Shown here piece by piece: positions 7,921 to 14,590 of a stretch of 19,844 bases of DNA. How positions within the stretch are numbered: the first letter of the stretch is position 1; every line of letters begins with the position of its first letter. A program made the translations under genes and the position numbers. The notes under the pieces are model-generated. The model made no database searches, had not been told where the DNA came from, and saw nothing but the letters and a program-made list of their open reading frames with translations. Source of the stretch: CAZTLE01 sp964614415 (lineage in GTDB: Bacteria; Bacteroidota; Bacteroidia; Flavobacteriales; Flavobacteriaceae); the NCBI GenBank assembly GCA_964614415.1, contig CAZTLE010000062.1:1-19844 (forward strand). Direction: 5' to 3'.

Positions 7921-8186
7921 TATATGTGAAGAGTTAAAAGGTGTAATTAGTTAGTAATAGACTCCTAAGGTAAATTTTTTTTGAAAGCAATTGTAGCAGA
8001 TCAATATTCCTTTGCGAATTTGATTGACGAAATCGTTTTCGGTTTGGGATATTATTCTTTTAAGAATCGATTGTTGTAAAATCGGAAAAAAAACGGGACA
8101 TTAGACGTTAGCTTCATAGGTATCCTGTTGAGGGGATTCTATGTGAGCATTCAGAAAATTACATTCACATTAAACTAGCAACTATA
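7921..8186. promoter_or_regulatory. Divergent promoter region between the two sugar operons
   Basis: This 266-bp AT-rich spacer must hold promoters for both operons. It contains a 14-bp inverted repeat, ATTCTTTTAAGAAT at 8054-8067 (6-bp arms, 2-bp centre), which could be an operator. I did not find a full TAnnTTTG -7 box on either strand. The best minus-strand approximation is TACCTTAG near 7967-7974. No regulator gene is part of either operon. Confidence 0.4.
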
Positions 8187-9884
8187 ATGGCTAACCCAAA
8201 TGAAATGTACGACGCCATTGTCGTAGGTTCCGGAATTAGCGGCGGATGGGCCGCTAAAGAACTGTGCGAAAATGGCTTGAAAACATTGGTCCTCGAACGA
8301 GGCCGCATGATCGAGCATGTCAAGGATTATCATACTATGAATATGGATCCTTGGGATTTTAAGTACAAAGGAGAACTCCCCGTAGAAGAAAAAGCCAAAC
8401 AACTTAAGCAAGCCCGTACCGGTTATACCGTAGATGAGGCTCACAGGCATTTCTTCGTTAATGACCTGGATCACCCTTATAACGAAACCAAGCGTTTCGA
8501 CTGGATGCGTGGCTATCACGTAGGGGGTCGTTCCCTGGTTTGGGGAAGACAAAGCTATCGCCTGAGCGATATCGACTTTGAAGCCAACAAGAAAGAAGGA
8601 GTCGCTGTCGACTGGCCGGTGCGCTACGACGACATTGCTCCCTGGTATGACAAGGTGGAAGAATTCATCGGTGTAAGCGGAGAGGCCTTAGGACTACCTC
8701 AGTTACCCGATGGCAAATTCTGTCCGCCCATGGACCTCAACTGTGCCGAGGAAGACCTAAAAGGAAAAATTGCCGAGAATTATGACGACGGAAGGGTCCT
8801 CACTATTGGTCGTACTGCCCATATAACGGGAACAGGAACTTTTGAAGGACGCTCAGCCTGCCAATATCGAAACCGATGTATGCGGGGATGCCCCTTTGGA
8901 GGCTACTTCAGTAGTAATTCTTCGACACTTCCTGCTGCCGAGAGGACAGGAAACCTTACCCTTCGACCTAATTCGATTGTGAAACAGGTGAACTACGACC
9001 CTGCCACCGGTAAGGCGAGTGGAGTGACTATTATAGATGCCGAGACCAACGAGGAGATCGTATTTAACTCCAAAGTGGTCTTTTTGTGTGCTTCGGCGAT
9101 TGCCAGTGCAGCTATCTTAATGCAGTCGAAAAGCGATCGCTTCCCGAATGGAATGGGGAACGATAGCGGAGAACTGGGTCATAATATCATGGACCACCAT
9201 TTCAAAGCGGGAGCAACCGCCGCGGTACCTGGATTCGAAGACAAACATTTTAAGGGTCGCCGTCCAAACGGTATTTATATCCCGCGTTTCAGAAATGTGG
9301 GAGGTGTGACCGATCAGAAGAATTTTAAAAGAGGATACGGATATCAGGGAGGCGCCAGCCGAAGTAAGTATGAAGAACTCATCGCTGAGTTGGCATACGG
9401 ACCCGATTTGAAGCATGCCATAACCAAACCGGGTGGCTGGAGAATGGTGTTACTGGGCTTTGGTGAATGCCTGCCCTATCACGAGAACAAAATGACCCTG
9501 GATTACGATAAACTCGACAAATGGGGCCTTCCTACGGTAACCTTCGACGCCGAGTGGAAGGAGAATGAGTGGGAAATGCGCAAGGATATGGTGCAACAAG
9601 CCATCGATATGTTGGAGATGGCCGGATATACCGATATTCAGCCGTGGGACGATCCCGGAGCTCCCGGATTGGGAATTCACGAAATGGGAACAGCCCGAAT
9701 GGGACGTGATCCGAAGACTTCAGTGCTTAACGGAAATAACCAGGTTCATGCCGTACCTAATGTTTATGTGACTGACGGGGCCTTTATGACCTCTGCCAGT
9801 TGCGTGAATCCGTCACTAACGTATATGGCCTTTAGTGCCAGAGCTGCTAACCATGCGGCGCAACAACTTAAAAACGAAGCCTAA
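8187..9884 (+). CDS. GMC family FAD-dependent sugar dehydrogenase, large subunit (glucoside 3-dehydrogenase / FAD-GDH type)
   Basis: A 565-residue flavoprotein. The FAD-binding dinucleotide fold is at residues 8-25 (YDAIVVGSGISGGWAAKEL), followed by LVLERG. GGRSLVWGR lies near residues 113-121. The catalytic pair fits GMC enzymes: H498 in HEMGTARMG and N541 in SCVNPSLTYMAF, 43 residues apart. C225, C231 and C235 form a C-x5-C-x3-C motif like the [3Fe-4S] site of Burkholderia-type FAD-glucose dehydrogenase. It has no signal peptide and probably exits through Tat bound to the next gene's product, whose ATG overlaps its stop codon by one base. It likely oxidises a sugar hydroxyl (C1 or C3) in the periplasm; regiochemistry is not determined by sequence. 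Confidence 0.9.
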   Translation: MANPNEMYDAIVVGSGISGGWAAKELCENGLKTLVLERGRMIEHVKDYHTMNMDPWDFKYKGELPVEEKAKQLKQARTGYTVDEAHRHFFVNDLDHPYNETKRFDWMRGYHVGGRSLVWGRQSYRLSDIDFEANKKEGVAVDWPVRYDDIAPWYDKVEEFIGVSGEALGLPQLPDGKFCPPMDLNCAEEDLKGKIAENYDDGRVLTIGRTAHITGTGTFEGRSACQYRNRCMRGCPFGGYFSSNSSTLPAAERTGNLTLRPNSIVKQVNYDPATGKASGVTIIDAETNEEIVFNSKVVFLCASAIASAAILMQSKSDRFPNGMGNDSGELGHNIMDHHFKAGATAAVPGFEDKHFKGRRPNGIYIPRFRNVGGVTDQKNFKRGYGYQGGASRSKYEELIAELAYGPDLKHAITKPGGWRMVLLGFGECLPYHENKMTLDYDKLDKWGLPTVTFDAEWKENEWEMRKDMVQQAIDMLEMAGYTDIQPWDDPGAPGLGIHEMGTARMGRDPKTSVLNGNNQVHAVPNVYVTDGAFMTSASCVNPSLTYMAFSARAANHAAQQLKNEA

Positions 9885-10525
9885 TGGATAGAAGACAAGC
9901 CTTACGAAATATAGGGATGGGAGCCGGACTCCTGGTTGCCACCCCCACCGTGTTAAGCATACTTCAAAGCTGCACCAGTGAGCCTGAGTTCATCCCGGTA
10001 TTCCTTACCAAAGGAGAAGGTCATGCCCTTAGAAGAACAGTAGATCTCATCATTCCATCGGATGATGCCGTTCCCGGAGCGGTAGATGTAGGTGTACACA
10101 GTTTTATCGATCAGTTTTGGAATGAGGTACTGGAAGAGGAAGATCAGGCGTTCGTGCGCAAAGGATTTGCTCTTTTCGCCGATTCATTCCGTGGCCAGTA
10201 CGAGAAAGAACTGGAGGCCGGGAAACCTGAAGAATTTGAAGCCATGCTTTCCGAGTATCTTCCAAGAACCAAGGAGGCCGAAAGAGCCATTGGAGAGAAA
10301 ATGGGAGAGTTTTATCAGGCGTTTGAAGAGGATCCCAGCGCGGAACCGGATCCAAATGCGGCGATTGCATCTCTTTTGATGGCAATTCGTGGAATGACCA
10401 GTTGGGGATGGAAGGAAAGCGAGGAAATAGGAAAGAACGTATTGTGGTACGATCCTGTTCCCGGTGTGTACAATGGTTGTGTCCCGTTGAATGAAGCGGG
10501 TAACGGAAACGCCATGGCTCTGTAA
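9884..10525 (+). CDS. Gluconate 2-dehydrogenase subunit 3 family protein (GMC small subunit, Tat signal)
   Basis: This 213-residue protein belongs to the small-subunit family (PF13618) that partners GMC dehydrogenases. Its N-terminus MDRRQALRNIGMGAG is a twin-arginine signal (R3-R4). The hydrophobic stretch ends in SILQSC, which also resembles a lipobox (C30), so it may be a Tat-exported lipoprotein holding the dehydrogenase on the membrane. The body has ALRRTVDLIIPSDDAVPGA and GMTSWGWKESEEIG, both typical for this family. In FAD-GDH the equivalent subunit carries the large subunit through Tat. Start and stop of the two genes overlap as TAATG, fitting equimolar synthesis. The next gene begins 10 bases downstream. 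Confidence 0.88.
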   Translation: MDRRQALRNIGMGAGLLVATPTVLSILQSCTSEPEFIPVFLTKGEGHALRRTVDLIIPSDDAVPGAVDVGVHSFIDQFWNEVLEEEDQAFVRKGFALFADSFRGQYEKELEAGKPEEFEAMLSEYLPRTKEAERAIGEKMGEFYQAFEEDPSAEPDPNAAIASLLMAIRGMTSWGWKESEEIGKNVLWYDPVPGVYNGCVPLNEAGNGNAMAL

Positions 10526-10535
10526 AACGAACATC

Positions 10536-11471
10536 ATGAAACGCAGACAATTTATTCAAAAGGGAGCCTTAACGGGTTCCCTTTTTGCTATGGGAGGAGC
10601 GGCTCTTGGAGCAGAAGCCCTTTCCTCTCCCACACCTGACACCTCAACGAAAAGTACGTTCAATCTTAAATATGCACCCCATGACGGGATGTTTAAGGCT
10701 CATGCCGGCGATTCAGTGGTAGTGCAGTTAAAGTTCATGGCAGAGCAGGGATTCACTGCTTTCGAAGACAATGAAATGAAGAACCGCCCTGTTTCTCTTC
10801 AGAAAGAGATGGCGACCACCATGGAGCATCTGGGCATTGAGATGGGCGTATTTGTAGCTCATAAGATCTATTGGAAGGAACCCAATCTGGCCAGTGGTAA
10901 AAAAGAATGGCGGGAGGAGTTCCTGAACGATATCAGGGACTCTGTGGAGGTTGCGAAACGAGTCAATGCCACCTGGATGACGGTAGTGCCGGGCCATGTG
11001 GACCTCCGACTCAACATCGCATATCAAACTGCCAATGTGATTGAAACATTAAAACAGGCAAGTGCAATCCTGGAGCCTCACGGACTTGTTATGGTTTTGG
11101 AACCACTTAATTTCAGGAATCATCCGGGGTTGTTTCTTACGGAGTCACCACAGGCATACGAAATATGCAAAGCTGTAGACAGTCCTTCGTGTAAGATTCT
11201 CTTCGATATCTACCATCAACAGATCCAGGAAGGAAATCTAATACCGAATATAGAAGCCTGCTGGGATGAGATCGCCTATTTTCAGATTGGAGATAACCCA
11301 GGACGCAACGAACCTACCACCGGGGAGATCAACTACAAGAATGTTTTCAAATACATTCACAGCCGTGGATTCGACGGAATCATGGGGATGGAACATGGAA
11401 ATTCCTTACCCGGAATCGAAGGAGAACTACGGGTCATAGAGGCCTACAAAGAGGTAGACGACTTTCTGTAA
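10536..11471 (+). CDS. Tat-exported hydroxypyruvate isomerase-like TIM-barrel protein
   Basis: I chose the ATG at 10536 because it yields a twin-arginine signal peptide, MKRRQFIQKGALTGSLFAMG, ending near AALGAEA; an upstream in-frame ATG at 10491 lies inside the preceding gene and spoils it. The mature part of this 311-residue protein matches the hydroxypyruvate isomerase (Hyi) group: E189 in MVLEPLN, D224 in LFDIYHQQ, Q250 in FQIGDNPGRNEPTTGEINY and E286 in MGMEHG. Hyi itself is cytoplasmic, so an exported homologue beside a sugar dehydrogenase suggests a different substrate, probably an oxidised sugar. Third gene of the plus-strand operon and third TIM-barrel protein of the cluster. Confidence 0.88.
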   Translation: MKRRQFIQKGALTGSLFAMGGAALGAEALSSPTPDTSTKSTFNLKYAPHDGMFKAHAGDSVVVQLKFMAEQGFTAFEDNEMKNRPVSLQKEMATTMEHLGIEMGVFVAHKIYWKEPNLASGKKEWREEFLNDIRDSVEVAKRVNATWMTVVPGHVDLRLNIAYQTANVIETLKQASAILEPHGLVMVLEPLNFRNHPGLFLTESPQAYEICKAVDSPSCKILFDIYHQQIQEGNLIPNIEACWDEIAYFQIGDNPGRNEPTTGEINYKNVFKYIHSRGFDGIMGMEHGNSLPGIEGELRVIEAYKEVDDFL

Positions 11472-11487
11472 AGAGGCTGGACTATTA

Positions 11488-12003
11488 CTATTCTACAATG
11501 AACTTTCCTTGCATGGTCCCGATATGACCCGGGAAGCTGCACACAAAGTCGTACGTACCGGCCGCCGGGGCATCAAAAGTGATAGAGGTAGACTGACCAC
11601 CACCAATCATCTTGGTATTTGCAATCACAGCAGCACCACCATCGGGAATCCAGTCATTGTCCTTTCCTGCAGTGGATGCTGCGAGTCCGAATTCGGTGAT
11701 AGAGGTACCTTGCTTCAAAAGAACAAAGTTGTGACCCATGACTAACAGATCCAGTTTCCCTGTATGACGCAAGGTGAGTGTCACCTTTTGTCCGGCTTTC
11801 ACCTTAATCTCTTTTTTGTCGAATTGCATGAGATCGTTCCCGGCCAGGGCGACGTTGACCTCGTTGCTTTCTTCTTTCTTGGTGGTACTGTCGGAAGTAC
11901 CAATTTTAATGGATTCTTTCTCTTCTTCCTTTTTCTTTTCACCGCCGCAGCTAATTAGAAACGCAGCTGAAAGACAGATAACGAGGTACTTTTTAAATGT
12001 CAT
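11488..12003 (-). CDS. Azurin (type 1 copper protein, lipoprotein)
   Basis: A 171-residue cupredoxin. The signal peptide ends in FLISC (acylated C19), followed by a Lys/Glu-rich linker (about 21-48), which would tether the domain to a membrane. The type 1 copper ligands are all visible: G90-H91 in VMGHNF, then C155, H160 and M164 in CSFPGHIGTM, with the exact azurin spacing of C-x4-H-x3-M. Azurins shuttle electrons in the periplasm. The gene starts 6 bases after the alpha/beta hydrolase gene and converges on the GMC operon, with just 16 bases between stops. The family call is very secure; its redox partner is unknown. Confidence 0.95.
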   Translation of the reverse strand: MTFKKYLVICLSAAFLISCGGEKKKEEEKESIKIGTSDSTTKKEESNEVNVALAGNDLMQFDKKEIKVKAGQKVTLTLRHTGKLDLLVMGHNFVLLKQGTSITEFGLAASTAGKDNDWIPDGGAAVIANTKMIGGGQSTSITFDAPAAGTYDFVCSFPGHIGTMQGKFIVE

Positions 12004-12009
12004 GAGTTT

Positions 12010-12969
12010 TTATTTATTGGTTAAAAATTCCAGCGTACGGCTTTCGTTGTAGTAAATGGCGTTCGATTTATGAAATCCCACATGACCGCCGTACTTAGGG
12101 GTTTCAAGATAGATATTTTTCGAATGCGATGCCAATTCAAACGGGAAGCAATTTTCAGAAAGAAAACTGTCATTCCTTGCATTCAGCAATAGCAGTGGGA
12201 CGGTCACCCTTGGAAGAAAGATCCCGCTGCTGCATTTCGCATAGTAGTCATCCGCATCGGTGAATCCGTGAGCCGGCGCTGTATACAGATCGTCAAAACT
12301 TCGAATAGAGCGCACATGTTTCAGATTCTTAATGTCCAGTTGCTCCGGAAACCGCTTTGCCTTTTCCTTGAATTTTCGGCGCATACTGGCCATGAACACT
12401 TTGCGATAGGCCCAATTGTCCCACTCATTAAGGCGTTCCAGAGACTGTTTCAGGTCGAGTGGAGAAGATATGGCAACTGCTTTGGAGATTTGCTTCGGAA
12501 AATCCGATCGTTCACCCAGGTACTTCATTGCGAGGTTACCGCCCAGGCTGAAACCGACCAGCGCGATTTCGTGATAGCGGTCCTTTTCAAGTATTTGTAA
12601 TAGAACTTCGTGGAGATCATCTGTCTTTCCCGCGTTGTATGACTGTAATTTATTATTGGGATAACCGCTACACCCGCGATAGTTGACAGCGGCTATATCC
12701 CAGCCTTTGGCGACCAATATCCTTCCTACACCTTTAATGTAGGTGCGTTGCGCATTGCCTTCCAATCCGTGTAACAAGACAACCAGTCTTGTAGCTTTAG
12801 GGCTTGCATACGACCAGTCAAGGTCTATGAAATCCCCGTCCTGCAAAATAAGTGCTTCCCGTTCCTGAATGAGCTTGGGCATCGGACGGATCTTGGCTGA
12901 ATACACAGTGGAGAAGTGACCATTATTAAACGGCCAGTCGGGTCGATACGTACTGGATACCAAGGGCAT
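12010..12969 (-). CDS. YheT-type alpha/beta hydrolase
   Basis: I use the ATG at 12967-12969 (319 residues), where homology-like sequence begins (MPLVSSTYRPDWPFNNGHFS). A longer in-frame start at 13038 adds 23 residues of uncharacteristic sequence and would run into the regulator's promoter. The fold shows an oxyanion region HGLEG (67-71), RGCSG (98-102), the nucleophile elbow GFSLGG with S141, a late Asp in NARNDSF and the His in GGHVGFH. This pattern fits the YheT/EMB8-like group, presumed carboxylesterases acting on lipids or small esters. It is cytoplasmic (no signal). It probably shares a transcript with azurin downstream, though no shared pathway is evident. Confidence 0.88.
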   Translation of the reverse strand: MPLVSSTYRPDWPFNNGHFSTVYSAKIRPMPKLIQEREALILQDGDFIDLDWSYASPKATRLVVLLHGLEGNAQRTYIKGVGRILVAKGWDIAAVNYRGCSGYPNNKLQSYNAGKTDDLHEVLLQILEKDRYHEIALVGFSLGGNLAMKYLGERSDFPKQISKAVAISSPLDLKQSLERLNEWDNWAYRKVFMASMRRKFKEKAKRFPEQLDIKNLKHVRSIRSFDDLYTAPAHGFTDADDYYAKCSSGIFLPRVTVPLLLLNARNDSFLSENCFPFELASHSKNIYLETPKYGGHVGFHKSNAIYYNESRTLEFLTNK

Positions 12970-13066
12970 GTTAGCAGTTGAATTCAGAATTAAAATTAGA
13001 GGAAATCTATGAATTTCGAAACTGTCAATTTTCAACAAGAGATGCTAAAATATTCACAAAATCTTT

Positions 13067-13093
13067 TTTGAAACGATTGTTTCAGTATATTTG
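13067..13093 (+). promoter_or_regulatory. tetR promoter with embedded inverted-repeat operator
   Basis: A TTTG (13067-13070) is followed 15 bases later by TATATTTG (13086-13093), a match to the Bacteroidota -7 consensus TAnnTTTG. Between and overlapping them is GAAACGATTGTTTC (13070-13083), with perfect 5-bp arms GAAAC/GTTTC. Its placement between the two promoter elements fits autorepression by the TetR-family protein encoded just downstream. The same arrangement recurs before the SDR gene. Confidence 0.6.
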
Positions 13094-13114
13094 TACCGAG
13101 CATTTCAAAATACC

Positions 13115-13696
13115 ATGCCCAGAACAGAAGTTTTTGATAGAGAAGTTGTGTTGGAGAAAGCCAAGGATGTTTTTTGGTTGAAGGGCTATAATGGTACCTC
13201 TATGCAGGATCTGGTTGATGCCACCGGACTCAACCGAAGCAGTATCTATAATTCTTTCGGCAGCAAGATGGAGCTCTATAAAGGAGTGCTTCATCACTAT
13301 CAAAAAGAGAGCGGTGAATTGTTTTGTCAGGCTTCTTCCAAGGCAGACGGGCCACTTGATAACATTCGTATGATCTTTCTGGAGTTGCTTTCAGGCATCT
13401 TGCAGGATACTGAGGGCAAGGGTTGCCTGGCGATCAACTGCACTACCGAAATGGCCAACAGGGATGCCAATCTGGAGCATTGGGTTGCCCGGAACAGGGA
13501 AGGAGTGGTTGAACATTTCAGAGAACTGATCGAAGCGGGACAGAAAGCAGATGAGATCAACAAGAATAAAGACAGCGAAGAATTGGCGCAGTATCTGGTC
13601 ACCGCATTTCAGGGATTACGAGTAACCGGAACTTCTATGAAAGACAAAAAGAAGTTGCTTACCATAATTGACAATACACTGAGCGTCTTACATTAA
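13115..13696 (+). CDS. TetR/AcrR family transcriptional regulator
   Basis: The ATG at 13115 gives a 193-residue protein starting MPRTEVFDREVVLEKAKDVF. An upstream TTG (13091) overlaps the -7 box and is unlikely. The N-terminal helix-turn-helix covers about residues 12-55: WLKGYNGTSMQDLVDATGL, then NRSSIYNSFGSKMELY, classical for TetR repressors. The C-terminal part is a helical ligand-binding domain with GCLAINCTTEMA (about residues 105-120), typical of a subgroup that often controls adjacent short-chain dehydrogenases. It is followed by an SDR gene with a similar operator in its own promoter, so it probably represses both itself and that gene. The inducer is unknown. Confidence 0.92.
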   Translation: MPRTEVFDREVVLEKAKDVFWLKGYNGTSMQDLVDATGLNRSSIYNSFGSKMELYKGVLHHYQKESGELFCQASSKADGPLDNIRMIFLELLSGILQDTEGKGCLAINCTTEMANRDANLEHWVARNREGVVEHFRELIEAGQKADEINKNKDSEELAQYLVTAFQGLRVTGTSMKDKKKLLTIIDNTLSVLH

Positions 13697-13712
13697 AATT
13701 TTTTTGAATCAA

Positions 13713-13739
13713 TTTGGAACGATCATTTCAATATATTAA
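13713..13739 (+). promoter_or_regulatory. SDR gene promoter with operator matching the tetR promoter
   Basis: This segment aligns without gaps to 13067-13093 with 21 of 27 identical bases. The operator-like core GGAACGATCATTTC (13716-13729) is an imperfect palindrome, followed by TATATTAA at the -7 position. The -7 box is weaker than that of tetR. A leader of about 25 AT-rich bases precedes the SDR ATG. The conserved positions fall on both palindrome arms, as expected for a shared repressor. Confidence 0.55.
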
Positions 13740-13766
13740 CAATAACATAAACAAAAATTAATAATC

Positions 13767-14519
13767 ATGGGAAAATTAGAAAACAAAGTAGTTGTAGTGA
13801 CAGGCGGAAATTCGGGAATTGGACTGGCGGCCGTCCAGGAGTTCCTCAATGAAGGAGCCAAAGTGGTCTTTTCAGGCCGAAGACAAGAAGCATTGGACGA
13901 AGTTAGTTCAAGCCTGCAAGGAGACTTTAAGGCGGTTTTAGCCGATCAGTCCAAACTGGACGACAACAAGAGACTTATTGACGAGGCCGTAGCCACCTAC
14001 GGTAAGATAGATGTAGTATTTGCCAATGCCGGTGTGGCACAATTCGCCCCATCCGATCAGATTAATGAAGCCTTTTTCGATAATCAGTTTGACACCAATA
14101 TCAAAGGCCCTGCCTTCCTGGTGAAAGAAGCGATACCGAATCTGAACGACGGAGCCAGCATTATTTTCAATACATCTATTGTCCACCAAAAAGGATTCGA
14201 AGGAGCCTCGGTGTACAGTGCCACAAAAGGAGCCCTTCGCGCTTATGCCCGGGTATTGACCACGGAATTGGCCCCTCGCGGTATTCGTGTGAATTCCATT
14301 GCTCCAGGACCCATTGAGACCCCTATCTACAATAAGATGGAGGGAATGACCCAGGAACAGGTTCAGGAAATGGGAGGTCACTTTGCACAGGGCGTGCCGC
14401 TAAAGCGTTTCGGACGTTCTCTGGAAGTAGCCAAAGCGGTTACTTTTTTAGCGAGTGACGAAGCCAGCTATGTTAACGGAATCGAGCTCGAAGTGGATGG
14501 TGGAATGAGCCAGATATAA
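13767..14519 (+). CDS. SDR family NAD(P)-dependent oxidoreductase
   Basis: A 250-residue classical short-chain dehydrogenase. The cofactor motif TGGNSGIG is at residues 12-19, NAG at 87-89, a catalytic serine at 137 (NTSIVHQ), and the YxxxK pair is Y150/K154 (YSATKGA). The C-terminus VNGIELEVDGGMSQI is standard. SGRR after the second strand hints at NADP(H) preference. Substrate is not determinable; the family includes glucose dehydrogenases and quinone or aldehyde reductases. It lies 70 bases after tetR with its own operator-bearing promoter, and its transcript ends at the hairpin at 14538-14563. The pairing suggests induction by a small toxic or xenobiotic molecule. Confidence 0.93.
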   Translation: MGKLENKVVVVTGGNSGIGLAAVQEFLNEGAKVVFSGRRQEALDEVSSSLQGDFKAVLADQSKLDDNKRLIDEAVATYGKIDVVFANAGVAQFAPSDQINEAFFDNQFDTNIKGPAFLVKEAIPNLNDGASIIFNTSIVHQKGFEGASVYSATKGALRAYARVLTTELAPRGIRVNSIAPGPIETPIYNKMEGMTQEQVQEMGGHFAQGVPLKRFGRSLEVAKAVTFLASDEASYVNGIELEVDGGMSQI

Positions 14520-14537
14520 GTATCAAATCATATGAGA

Positions 14538-14570
14538 AAAAACACTCCTTCGGGGGTGTTTTTGTATTTT
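14538..14570 (+). terminator. Intrinsic terminator after the SDR gene
   Basis: An 11-bp stem AAAACACTCC... / ...GGGGTGTTTT (14538-14548 with 14553-14563, one G-T wobble) closes a TTCG tetraloop at 14549-14552. It is followed by GTATTTTT. The A-rich left arm means it could also work on the minus strand, but only the plus strand has a gene ending here. Confidence 0.85.
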
Positions 14571-14590
14571 TACCCTCCAAAAATTGCACT

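Noticed and set aside
10491..10535. An upstream ATG for the Tat TIM-barrel protein
   Set aside because: It overlaps the small-subunit gene and places 15 residues before the twin-arginine motif; the ATG at 10536 gives a normal Tat signal.
13018..13038. An upstream ATG for the alpha/beta hydrolase
   Set aside because: The extra 23 residues are not family-like and would run toward the tetR promoter; the ATG at 12969 fits the fold start.
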